A DNA stretch of 64,000 nucleotides from Limnephilus marmoratus (Eukaryota > Arthropoda > Insecta > Trichoptera > Limnephilidae), in the NCBI GenBank assembly GCA_917880885.1, contig OU862909.1:29074851-29138850 (forward strand), in the 5' to 3' direction. The position numbers and the translations under genes were made by a program. The notes beneath the pieces were generated by a model. The model saw only the letters and a program-made list of their open reading frames with translations, did no database searches and had not been told where the DNA came from. This document shows positions 24,012 to 35,400 of the stretch, one piece after another (positions within the stretch are counted from its first letter, which is position 1; the number at the start of each line of letters is the position of its first letter).

Positions 24012-24335
24012 TTATTCAGGAGTATAATTATAAGCATGTCGTATACAACACAATAAACTGACAAAGTTGTACAAAGGAGGGCTACCACTATATGTTGCCG
24101 GCAAAATGGTCAACTTCCCTATGTTGCTTACATCACCATCATTTCTTATTGCATCTCTCAAATGTATGTTTTCTTCTGATCTTAGTTTCTTTTGATTGAG
24201 CCTAATGAATAGTAGTTGTTCTGATTCTATTTTCGCGTACATGTCGACAATGTACTGATGGAAGAGCTGACGGCATTTCAGAAGTTGGTTATCTTTATTT
24301 TCACTTACCATAATTCGATACGAATAATAATTCAT
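24012..24335 (-). pseudogene. Helitron N-terminal domain, second piece (out of order)
   Basis: LLKCRQLFHQYIVDMYAKIE, then LRSEENIHLRDAIRNDGDV and GKLTILPATYSGSPP. In an intact Helitron this follows the QIYHKAGSLLP block and precedes Rep; here it lies 3' of the helicase end, so the copy is scrambled or two copies are joined. Confidence 0.85.
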
Positions 24336-24517
24336 TGAACTAACTTTTTTTTTCTATGTACATTTTTTGTTTGTCCATTTTCAGCATAAACATACAGATC
24401 AGAGGGTTTACCAACCCTGGAGCACGCCACATATAATTGCCCATGAGAAAAGCAGTCGTTTTCTAAATTCAAACCACACACTTGCAAAGATTGTCCTTGC
24501 GTTTTATTGATAGTCAT
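24332..24517 (-). pseudogene. Helitron PIF1-like helicase C-terminal fragment
   Basis: MTINKTQGQSLQVCGLNLEN, CFSHGQLYVACSRVGKPSDL, YVYAENGQTKNV: helicase motifs V and VI region (TINKsQGQ, GQLYVAlSRV) of Helitron/PIF1 helicases, with Cys for the usual Leu in ALSRV. Confidence 0.9.
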
Positions 24518-24851
24518 AGCGAAGGCAAGGCGTATTGGAAATTGAAGTCTTTTGAACTAAAGGAAGCAAAGAGCCAGCTTTATGGTAAATTTGTCCCTGA
24601 ATTTTAAACGTCGGCATAAAATTTTCTGTTATAACGTTAGCGCCAAATGAAGTCATCTGAAAACATGAATTGTATTTTCTAATATTTTTGAGGAAATGTT
24701 TTGAATCATCAGTTATTCCTTGCAACAAATTTATCAGTGGTGCTATTGGCTGATCAATTTCAGGTAGCTTCACTTTGCCGCCCGCACAACACATTCCTTG
24801 AGTTTCTCCTTTAGATTTCATCGCTTTGCAGTGTGGACAAACTTTATCCAT
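24504..24851 (-). pseudogene. Helitron N-terminal (Helitron_like_N) fragment
   Basis: CPHCKAMKSKGETQGMCCAG, then FLKNIRKYNSCFQMTSFGAN and TFKIQGQIYHKAGSLLP are standard in animal Helitron Rep/helicase proteins, before the Rep motifs. It runs directly into helicase C-terminal sequence, so the Rep and most of the helicase are deleted. Confidence 0.88.
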
Positions 24852-24936
24852 TTTACCGATTTGAACTTCCCGGATTCCACTACGTAATACTAGAAGTCAA
24901 GATTTATTTCAGTGTAGAAATTCTGGGACTAACTAC

Positions 24937-26618
24937 CAGTGGCGCACACAGAAAAAAAATTCAGGGGGGGTTTTTACAAAACATAAAATGCATGCTGTAT
25001 CCATATCTATTCAAACGTTTATATACTAATGTACAGCGTATATCAGATGTTCCTAGCCTTATCTGGCTCACTGCGCACTATCCAAGTATAGTATTCTCTT
25101 CAACGCCCCTCCCCCCTTCATTAAGAGATGCGTGACAATACGCATAGAAAAAGTGCCTTTTTTTAATGTGAAAGTTACATAACAATTGCAAGGGGAAGCT
25201 CATCAACGCCCCAGTCCCAGTTAGTGGTACGGTATCGCCCCACTTGGGAATCACTGGTGGAAATAAATAAAATACTCCATTAAATTAAATTTTAAATGAC
25301 AAAAAATTTTATTTTTTTTAAGAAGGCACGAGTACATTTCTCCTCGCGGTGCGAAATTATTTCACTCTGAATAAGCCATGACAGTTTACATCAGCAATTA
25401 ATATAATTATAAAATTATGTAACATAAAATAAGAAGCTCCGATAACAATCCAAAAATAATCTGGCAAACAAATAACTGTGAAGTAGAAAACAATAAACAA
25501 AATAAACCAGCCAAAGAAATTGAAGACGAAAATAAAGTTAAAAAAAAACCTAATGAGAATCCAAAAATGGGCTAATGTATTCAACTCCTTCTTCACAAAA
25601 GTTAAATCTGCGGCTAAACCTCGCCAAAAAAATAGTGTGACAAAAGGATCGACTACATTGATGATATACAAAATCTAAACTAATTTTATGATTTATTATG
25701 GTAACTAAATATTACTATAATTTTCACATACTGATTAAATTAAACAAATAAATAAAAAAGTTAATTCAGTTGAATGTCTAATTTCCTTGGTTTTTCTGCC
25801 AGTTTATCTAAAATAGAATCGACTGTTGGAGTCATGTTTCTGTACACATGCAGAAGAGTCAACCCATTTAACTTATTTTCCGATGTAGAACTCCTTAAAT
25901 AATTTTTTAATATACGCAATATGGAAAATGTTCTTTCATTTTCTGCTGTGGATACGGGTAATACTGCTAATATATTATGCAGCATTGTTTTTATATTCGG
26001 AAACATATTATTATCTCCACAATGCTTCAGGGCACTCAAAGCATCTCTTGGCCATTTGTCTTTTTCCAGCCTAGCGATTGCTCTGTACCAAAACTTAAGC
26101 TCCACCATTAGTTCGTCAAGGTCACCATCCAGATGGTTTTTGTAGAATGAAACCAATTTTTTAAATTCATTCAGTGTTTCATCTGTAAGTGTATTGGGAT
26201 CTGTAGGCATTAAACTTTGGAATCCAATCGAAATGGATTTATGCTTTGAAAATCTTTGATCTAAATTATTTATAGACGCATCTAAAAATGGATACAAATT
26301 GAGATGGGGTAATAGTCCTCTGGACTCGCAACATTAACATTGCATCTTTGTTTTTGAGTATTTGTGGTTTGTTCATGGTAAAGTCAATTTTTTCTGCTTT
26401 TTCGTTAGCTTTTAAAAATAACAGTTTAAATTCTGTGTTTACATCGTCCCTAAGTTTTTTAATTTCAAGTACAGTATCTTCCGCCAAATTGGTTGCTTTT
26501 TTACAGATTTATCTAAACGTTTCTTATCTTGCTTTTGATTGGTAAAATAATATATGGTTGTCGTTGAAATTCGGGGGGGGGTTTAAACCCCAAAACCCCC
26601 CTCGTGTGTGCGCCAATG
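24937..26618 (-). mobile_element. hAT transposon with 8-bp duplication CTAACTAC
   Basis: Ends CAGTGGCGCACACAG (24937) and the complement of GTGTGTGCGCCAATG (26618) form imperfect TIRs. CTAACTAC flanks both (24929-24936 and 26619-26626). The minus strand carries transposase remnants. Runs of G and C lie just inside both ends. Confidence 0.92.
25761..26500 (-). pseudogene. hAT transposase C-terminal half (ZMYM1-like)
   Basis: Frame 25761-26297 (IPFLDASINNLDQRFSKH-like start, FPNIKTMLHNILAVLPVSTA, ENERTFSILRILKNYLRSST, LNGLTLLHVYRN) is a full hATC dimerisation domain. The preceding codons are in frame 26266-26487 (VLEIKKLRDDVNTEFKLLFL), one frameshift away. The N-terminal BED/TTF finger and the first catalytic residues are missing. 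Confidence 0.88.
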
Positions 26619-27360
26619 CTAACTACCATATGTATTCTTCTTTGCCCAGAATACTTATGGAGGGAAACAATTATATCTTCAATTTATGTTTAAACAAATA
26701 TAAAATATTGTTACTGAGACAGTTCAGTTATGTACATTGAATGCTTTGTATTTCTTATTATTTATATGTAATGTAAAAGCCCTGAAAAAGGGCGTTAATC
26801 AATAAATAAATTTACATGAGGTATTGTATGGAATATCTGGTTTGTATGAAAAAGCAATTCGATGGTACGAACAGTACCGGATTATCCCTAAGGCAGAGTA
26901 GGCAACTGCCTAGGGGCCCCGCATTGGCTAGGGGCCCCGCGTCCCGAGAAAAATACTTACTTCAATTAGTGAGCAACGAATTTCGGAAAAAGTCAGCTTT
27001 CAAGATGTTTTATTTTTTTTTTATTAGGAATATTTACTTAATAACATAAGTACACGCATTAAAGAAAACATCAAATTGGCAGCATTTTGAAGTGAAAAAC
27101 GCGAAAAAAACTCCCTCTGACTACCTGTTGATTTATGTGCGGAAATAGTGTACAAAATTTCAAAAGCATCGGTCAAGTCAAGTCAAGATTTTGAGTTATG
27201 ATGTTCACGAACTTCAGAAATGTTGTTTGCGAGAAAACCGATTTAAAAAATTTTTATACTCTAATCGAGCATGAGGGCCGGTCGCTTGAAACGCTGTGTC
27301 TTCGTTAGTTTTGCTCCGATTTACTTGAAATTTTGGCACAATAATCAATATACTGACATG

Positions 27361-28841
27361 CAGGGCTGGGCAAAATACATACTTTGCTGTAATTGAAATA
27401 CAAATTACAAAATACTTTTACTCATGTATTTAAAATACCAAATACAAAATACTTTCAAGTCGTGTATTTAAAATACAAAATACAAAATACAGTATTTTAG
27501 CAATTTTTTAATTTCAAATACAAAATACAAATTACAAAATACAAAATACATTTGGTTTTGGTAGAACCTTTGGTTGCAATAAATTGTCGTAAGTGCCCTT
27601 ACCTAAGGGTGCGTTTCCATAGAAGCAAAGCTGAGCAGAGTGAAACAGAGAAGTGCAAAAATTGACCAATCATATTGCTCAGAAGACACATCTCGTCTCC
27701 GCTCCACTTGTAAAGTTTTGTGGTTAGGTGTTAGATAATAATAATAATTTTTATAATAACATTAGCTGGTTACCGGCATGCGTTGCAATGCCACATACAA
27801 AGAAATAAATTGTTTATCCCGCGTCCCCGTTCCCCTCCCACATCCCATTCCCCTTCCGTGATCTCCTTCCACCTTCCCCGCCTACCCTTTCCCCTCTCCC
27901 ACTCCCCGCCAAACCCCTTCCGCGTTCCACATATTCAGTCCCAGTACATTCAGTTTTCAAACAACTCGCGTGCCAGCTATTACAATTTTTTATTAAAATT
28001 TTCATTTCCACATACCTATTACAAATATTCATTTTTGTATATTTTAAGAACAAGCAATCAAATCTGGTACCTAACATAGGTACCTATTTAAGATATCTAT
28101 AATTAAAAAAACCATAGACAATTCTTTAGTTACAAAAAAAAAACAGTGGCCTGCTAAATTCAATTTCATAAAACGCGCCAACTGTCAAACGTGCGAAGTT
28201 AAAATAGTCATCTAGTTTTCTGAAATTATCCAATTTTCTTAATTTTTCTTTCCGTAAGAACCTTCTACAAAGTATAAGAAAACTTTAAAAAATTAATAAA
28301 ATACCAATATAAATAATAATGACCAAGGGAAACAAGAATTCATTTTTATATACATAGATGACATTTGTATAGCGCAGTTTTGTGTTATTTAACTTCAAGT
28401 GCGCTCTACAGTAATTAACTTAAAAATAATCTAGTGTTCAGTCAAATTATTCCTATAGTGCTTGATCTAATACTATTATACAAAAATGTACAATACAAAG
28501 CAATGATAAGAAAACTACAAATAGTCATTAGTAAGAGTGCTATAGCACAGGATAATAGGACAATAGTACAGGATTCTAGCGTTTTTACTCTACGTATTAT
28601 GTATTATCTACGTTATTTTATTTTTCATTGTCATTTTTAAGATCTCTTAATGTATTTGAAAATGTATTTTGAAGCCATAAGTATTTGAAATACAAATTAC
28701 AAAATACCTCAGCAGCAGGTAATTGAAATACCAATTACAAAATACATTGTTAGGAAGTAATTGAAATACAAATACAAAATACGTATTTGTATTTCAAATA
28801 CGTATTTCAAATACAAGTATTTCAAATACTGCCCAGCCCTG
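27361..28841. mobile_element. Nested hAT element (CAGGGCTGGGCA type), duplication CTGACATG
   Basis: TIR CAGGGCTGGGCA at both ends, followed by long runs of AAATACAAATTACAAAATAC subterminal repeats on each side. CTGACATG flanks 27353-27360 and 28842-28849. It carries a Helitron inside. Confidence 0.93.
27762..28358 (-). mobile_element. Non-autonomous Helitron (family H1, copy 1)
   Basis: Minus strand: 5' TCTATGTATATAAAAATG (28358) to 3' GCATGCCGGTAACCAG then CTAA (27762), inserted between A and T. It has the same internal pieces (CACGCGAGTTG, TACTGGGACTGAATATGTGG, purine-rich GGGGAAGGTGGAAGG) as the two copies at 50.7-52.1 kb. Confidence 0.85.
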
Positions 28842-29069
28842 CTGACATGTTTACATTCAGAATTTAAAAAAAAAGTTTTAAAACCATACCCCCCCCCCCC
28901 CCGTTAAAGATTTGATCAAGGTAACAAGGAGGCGTTTGGAGGCCTCTGCAATCCCCCCCCCCCCGTTAGTCCGCCACTGGTAAAGGGGCCCCGAGACGTG
29001 CATTGCCTAGGGGCCCCGACGTCGTTAATCCGGCCCTGGGTACGAAGCATGGTTATTCAAAAGTTGCAC

Positions 29070-29351
29070 TTGCATTCATCTTCGGCGTTGATCTATTTCT
29101 TCTTGACGTTGTTGAGATGAATGTGCTGCTCGTCTTCTTCGCGCTTCTACTCATAAGCTTTTAAGTCTTTCTTCCCGACGATTCGCCAGTTCTTCTGCTC
29201 GCCTCTGAATAATTCTAACTCGAACATGTTCATTATCGTCTAAACGTTCTTGATCAGTGCGGTTTGATCGTCTCTGACGATCTGCGTTTGCGTGTCGAGT
29301 ACGACGGCCTATGTTTGAACGTGAGCGAGGCATCCCACGAATGGTGATCAA
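29070..29351 (-). pseudogene. Helitron-type Arg-rich N-terminal fragment
   Basis: Minus frame 29151-29351 reads MPRSRSNIGRRTRHANADRQ, then RRSNRTDQERLDD and further Arg-rich repeats. This resembles the start of Helitron polyproteins in arthropods. A stop at 29151 breaks the frame; the same frame continues RRRAAHSSQQRQEEIDQRRR. Attribution is by resemblance of composition and MPR start. Confidence 0.5.
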
Positions 29352-31531
29352 CTTTGAAAAAACTTACACATCAATCAACTGGTCACAGTTACACTTTTTT
29401 GACCCTTTGAAAATTTGTCTTATTCGATTTGTTAATCTGATTTTTTTTAGGTTTTGCAAAGTTACGAACTGACATTCAGTACAATTATGAGTAAATTTAA
29501 AACGCACAGAAAAAACAAATGAGTGAAAATAGTAACATAATTTGCTAGATACTACTTTTAAATCCGATTAAAATCTTTTAATTCCTAATTGTAGGTATCA
29601 TAAATTTTTGTAACTTTTAATAAAATTAATAAAATGGCAACACTGTCTAGAACTGTCATTCCGTTGTTTACTATGACAAATTATGAGTCAATTTAAAACG
29701 CATAAAATTATCCTTTTCCTTTTGAACTTCCAATTAAAAATTATGTATAAACGCTCTTCTGCTAAAATGTAATGTTCCGTAAAAATTTTGAGTCAATCCA
29801 TCGATTACTTTCCGAGATTAGCGAATGCAAACATACGGAACCTAAATTTTTATATACATATATATATATATATATATAGATGAGTATAAAAGGACTAAAT
29901 ACCTTTTAAAGAACATTAGAGATTATAATGATAATATAATATTATAATTTAACCTTCCCCATACTAACCATACAAAAATTCCGCGTGCTCCGAACTGGGG
30001 GATCGCGGGTCCCCGCTCGTATTTGTACAAATTGCAAAAAATCATAGTGTGTTTTAAGTGACGTCTTGTCGACCATCTGGCCCGGCTTGGAATGTGACCG
30101 AAGCTATTAGGCACTGAAGCTGTAGCAAGCCAGCGCTTTCTAAACAGTGGGATATATTTTTAAATAAAAATAATTTGTAAACAAGTGCAGTTTTAAATCT
30201 TGTTTATTTTTCTTTTAAACTTATAAGTACTTCGATAAATTTAAAAAGAAAATTGTTAATATAACAACGACAATTTATTTACATAGATAGGTGACTTTTG
30301 CAAATATTCTTTAAAAAAAATATTTCACATTCAGAGATTTCAGCTTGTCTGTATAATTTTTAATTTTTTTATTTCTTGCTAGAGCAATCCTAATGAGTTA
30401 CGGAACTCATTTTAGGACAGGGGGAACATACAATTCATGGGGGGAGGAAATAGTTGCAATTTTACATGATTAATACGCATTATTTATCATTTCCGAAGAT
30501 TGCAATTCGTAGTTATTATTGTCTAACTGACAGAGAGTGATTTTTTCTTTTAAAAATGCTTATTTCATCGTTGTAATTAACATGGCGGTCCTTGTAAAAT
30601 TATATTTCACGTTTTTAAAATAAAAAAAAACATTAAAACGCAATATTTTTCAATTCCGGTTACTGAATTACTTATTACTAACCATTATAACCCTAGTACA
30701 ATTTGTTTAAAGTATGTTTTGAGCGTGGACTCGATAGGCAAATATTTACCAACCCGTTTTTTTTTTTAATTTAAATAATATCATTTGTCATTAAAACATT
30801 AAATGCAGTTCTACAAATTAAACTTAAACAGTATATAAAAAAATTATATTTTTTAAACGAACTTACCCCTATTTTTATTTTAACTTCACTGTTATTTTAA
30901 AATAAAGAACTGTTTTAGAAGCTCAGAAAATGTACATGTGTTCACCTAAAGCGAGGTAAAAACTGACTGACTGACCGCTTTCTAATAACTGCCGGAAACT
31001 GATAATAGCAGTATGCCTGTCTCGCTCTTTCGCCTCTGTTATTCGTGCTATCCAACGTATTGGTAAGGTGAAACAAAAAACATGACACAAGATCGTAAAG
31101 AGAGAACATACCGAAATGTATATAAAATTCAAGCGCTTGTTGCGATTTGCACTAATTTTCATGAAAAACAATATTTTTCAATGTGATGCGCTTTAAATAT
31201 TATAAAACAAAAAATTACAAAATGTTTGTCAATATTTTTTAAGGATTTCAAAAATTATGAATTAAATTGTACGATTAATTATCGAGTTATCTTGCGAAAA
31301 GTGGATCAAGGGGATTTTGTACACCCCTCTCAGGGCTGGCTGGGTTAAAAACAGATGAGGTAAAAAATGAAACATTGTGTGAGTCAGAAGCCTCGATAAA
31401 ATATATGATATTATTTATTATTTTTTTTATTTATTTATTTATTAATTTATTACATTACATTATATATTACATTAATAATAATAATTAATAATAATTAATA
31501 ATTTATTACATTACATATAGCAAAAATAACA
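29352..31531. other. Upstream region of chitin synthase, no gene recognised
   Basis: AT-rich. Frame 30923-31171 (minus) is unsupported. A 5' untranslated exon or promoter of chitin synthase could lie here or at 32124-32384, but no TATA box or initiator can be singled out. Confidence 0.5.
29856..29879. repeat. (TA)n microsatellite
   Basis: Short TA run; TA-rich from 29850. Confidence 0.8.
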
Positions 31532-32123
31532 GTAAATTTTCGGGATTAGTGTCCATGGTTATTACGAATAATTTTTAGAAAAAACTTTAGATTCGCCTTA
31601 ATCACTATAAAAGGAAACTTTTTGTATCACGGCTGGCGGAAAATAATGCATTTTAATTTTCAATTGCGTTAAATAATATTTCACTTCGTGAACCGATACT
31701 ATGGCAGCCCGGCGGCCATTTCGTCACTGTTATGTTGGTATCCCTGATACAACAAGAGCTAGATATGATTGTAGCCGACTTCGTGGGATACATGATAAGG
31801 CGCGTAATTATGAAAAACAGAATTATAATGTTAACAAACCTCTATTCGTATATATTTAGAATGGTTTGTTTGGCAAAGCAGGGTTTGTATCTACCTCTTG
31901 TTTGTATCAGGGATACCAACATAACAGTGACGCAATGGCCGCCGGTCTGTCATAGTATCGGTTCGCGAAGTGAAATTTTATTTAACGCAATTGAAAATTA
32001 AAATGCATTATTTCCGCCGGCCGTGATGCAAAAAGTTTCCTTTTATAGTGATTAAGGCGAATCTAAAGTTTTTTTCTAAAAATTATTCGTAATAGCCATG
32101 GACACTAATCCCGAAAAATTACC
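31532..32123. mobile_element. Foldback element F1 (copy 2), 260 bp upstream of chitin synthase exon 1
   Basis: The same arms as 21166-22044 (GATTAGTGTCCATGGTTATT at left, inverted at right), a shorter right arm and a single copy of the GAATGGTTTGTTTGGCAAAG unit. It ends about 260 bp before the ATG, so it may lie in the promoter or 5' UTR region. Confidence 0.82.
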
Positions 32124-32384
32124 AAAATAACATAGTAATAATATTGCAAAATAACTATAGACATTAAAATGTGTACAAGTGTTATTATGTCTTGTAGGTC
32201 GATATTAGTTCCTAGCTAGGCAGATTGCTCGTTCTAAGAAACCAATTGCTGGTGAAAATGCCAAAAATTTATTCTGTAAAAAAAATGTTGATTTTTTTTT
32301 TAAATTAAATACTTACATATTAATGAAAATGCCAAAAATACATAAATGTGATCCGTTTTGAAAACAGGTTAAGGGCAGACGGAA

Positions 32385-32488
32385 ATGGAACCCCTCGGGC
32401 TTCGTGACGACAGAGATGATGACGGAAGCGATGAGAATTCGGACGACGAGGAGACCCCCTTAGGAGGAGAGAGTTATGGCGGGGAAAG
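32385..32488 (+). CDS. CHS1: Chitin synthase exon 1 (start codon; acidic N-terminus)
   Basis: Codes for the cytosolic N-terminus (residues 1-34), rich in Asp and Glu, with the DDRDDDGSDENSDDEETPL pattern seen at the start of insect chitin synthases. ATG at 32385 is chosen because an in-frame TAA lies just upstream at 32370 and no other ATG intervenes. It remains possible that a 5' untranslated exon is spliced in at the AG at 32365-32366 or 32377-32378; the tract before them is a poor acceptor. The donor is GTAAGA at 32489. The split codon (AG plus T of the next exon) gives the Ser of the YGG-x-SQR motif. Confidence 0.85.
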
Positions 32489-35400
32489 GTAAGAAAAGTT
32501 CATACAACTGTGCTAAAACTTTTCACTAGTTTTACATTGGCGACTTTGCAGTGCGATGTAGCAGCTCGATTCAGCCGCGTACATACATAAAGATATAGGC
32601 GGCTGAATTGCGCTGCTAAATCGTACTGCTAAATCGCACTTCTAAATCGCCAATGTAAAACTAGTCTGGTTATGATTTTCCATTTTTAGCATGGTGTAGA
32701 AGCTAACTACGACTTGATTTTGCACAAATTTTGATATTCATATAAAATGCATAATACCTATTATGATTTCTTTATCACTAGCACTTTGAAACCTCAATCA
32801 TGACTCAACTAACATTTTTCTTGGTACTTCATAAACAACACCTAAATCATAAGATTACTTGAAGTCTTTTCCTTTACTGAAAATACTTCTATTTCTATAA
32901 GGATCATGCTTTTCAGATGCTCACTTTAAATCTCTTATATAAAATACTTTCGGCTTTTAAAATAGCATTTCTCATTTGCAGTCAGAGGGCAGCCCAAGAA
33001 GCGAAGTCATGGGATCCCTTCAGAGCACCAATTGTGGAGGAAGAGAGTGGCTCCATGGAGAGCCAAGTGTGCATGGAGGTATCTCTGAAGATAACCAAAG
33101 TGATCTTTTACATCTTGACCTTCTGCATCGTCCTTGGCGGCGGTGTCATCGCCAAAGGAACCCTTCTCTTCATGACTTCGCAACTCCGGAAAGACCGACC
33201 TACCACATACTGCAATGCACAAATTGGTAAGATTTTAAGCTAGATTATATGTATAAACATTCAGTGTTACTACTCTTGGAGTATCTTGGCATTTTACAGG
33301 AAACACCTCCAGTCTTGCTAGTCTTCTGCTGGTTCCCTCCAGTTCTTTAAGCTTAAGGCGGCAGTATTCAGCTTCCAACGCCTTCCAGCCTCCTATGCTT
33401 AAAGACTCAAGATCGGCTTTCTTCCATTCTCGTTAAGAGTCCTAGCTTTTGGTAGGTTTTCCTTTATGGTAGGCATGTTTTGTGGATTTTGCTATAATTT
33501 TAAATGAATGCATATTTAAAATTCTTATTCCAGGTAAAGACAAGCAGTTCATTTCAACACTGCCAGAATTGGAGAGAATAGCGTGGATGTGGTGTATATT
33601 CTTCGCCTTCATGGTTCCTGAACTTGGTGCATTCATTCGCTCATTGAGGATTTGCTTCTTCAAAAGCTCGAAAATGCCTTCGTTTGGTCAGTTTATCCTG
33701 GTAAGAAGATTCAATCACGTCATATAACGTTTTATGTATATATTAGATTATACTTTCACCTACTCTTGCAATGATTTTGGGCAGCTGATGCTCTTGGCTG
33801 GCCAAGTCGGTATCTAACATTTTCAATATCTCATAAATTTCAGTTTCAGTGCCGGCAACCCGGGCGTTTATTTAGTTTCATGGTTATTTACATTGTTTTC
33901 TTTTCTTTTACCCGCCTCACTAGACAAAGTCTGTTCCGAGGCGAGTAAATCACATATTATGTTTGTTCCAAAAGAAATGTGTGTATTTAAACAAATATAT
34001 ATATGTATGTAAAAAGATAAAAAAGATAAATTATATGTTGGTATATTAAATATTTACATACATACTTTGTTTTTTAGATAAAATTAAATTAACATTTTGT
34101 GACAGTTGAATATAGCGGTTACATAATAGAAGTAATAATTAATAATTACTCATAATAATTAATGTTGCAAAAATTGCAGTTTCTCGTATTTGTTTTATTT
34201 GTATATTATATAATTTCGTGAGAACTTGTATGAAATGTTATTTATTTAGAATATTTTGAATGTCTGTTCTTTCCTTTTCATTCAACCATATTACAAATCT
34301 TTTGAAAAGCCAATTCAAATTATTTGGGGTGACGTAAGTTTTTGTTTGTGTTAGGAAGGTATTGAAAATGTGTGGTGCTAGGTAAGATTCGTGTTTTTTT
34401 GCAAAAGTTGATTTGATATGGGGAACTTGAAAGTGCTTATTAATTTTTGCTCTTGTGTTTTGTGAGTGAGGTATGTGGAGATGTGAAGTTTTGATACAGT
34501 TTTTGTAAATGATCTTCCTTATGAATAGTTTATTTACGTCTAGTAATTTGTTTCTGATCATTAGCTGTTCCGTCGGATGTTGGTAAGGTTTATAAAACAT
34601 AATTCTAATTATTGTTTTGTGATTTATTTTAAGAGAATTGAGGTAAGTATCTGCTGCTCCTATTTATTATACTATTAATTTATACTATTATTTACATTAT
34701 TGCATTGTAACCGTTGTTTAACTGGTCAGTGGTTGAGTGGGCATCGCGTTTGGGTCCCATCCAGGCGTTTCTTGTTCGATTTATCGACTGGCTAAGTCCT
34801 CCATCACAACTCAATCAACGTTTTCGGCTTACTATGGTGGTAGTAGGAGATTTTCAAATATTGTCGGGTTATTTGTAACTTGGGAATGTTTGCTTTCTTT
34901 AAAAAAAAAAAAACATCGCGTATATATATATTTTTTAATGATGATTTGTATAAAGCATAATTTTATTATAATGTCACAGTTTTCACAGTCCTTACTATGG
35001 TTTCCAGTTTTGAGGCTTCCTGTAGTTTTATATTTTTTAATTTAGTCTCCAGTTGTCTGTATTCTGTCTTTATACTGTCTTCATAATGTTTGTAAGTTGA
35101 TTATCACACAGTTCTCTCAGCCATGTTTTTTTACTTTAGTTTTAAATATATGTTAGTTTCTGTTTTTTTTTTAATTTCATCAGGCATTATATAGTTTGGC
35201 ACTATGAAATTTAATATTTCTCTGTCCAAAAGATGTACATACTTACATAATCAAATTGAGAATAACTGGTATATTTTGGCTTATTATAATGTAGAATTAT
35301 ATAGGTACAGAAATGTATTACAAGTTTGTGCAGCATCCTTGAGGTGATTTTTCACAAAAACGGCGCTATACAAGTCATCCAAATATTATTATTATTATTG

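Larger units (their letters stand above)
23767..24930 (-). mobile_element. Rearranged autonomous Helitron remnant
   Basis: The minus-strand 3' end reads GCATGGTCGGGTTCAG then CTAG near 23767, followed by T, a Helitron terminus. Coding pieces on the minus strand are out of order: N-terminal domain 24504-24851, PIF1-like helicase C-terminus 24332-24517, then a second N-terminal-domain piece 24012-24335. The 5' end was not found; an hAT begins at 24937. Confidence 0.72.
26872..29038. mobile_element. hAT element, duplication GGTACGAA, with nested insertions
   Basis: Left CAGTACCGGATTATCC and right complement CAGGGCCGGATTAACG are hAT-type ends, with inverted CTAGGGGCCCC blocks just inside. GGTACGAA flanks 26864-26871 and 29039-29046. 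Its interior is split by a second hAT at 27361-28841. No transposase. Confidence 0.9.
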
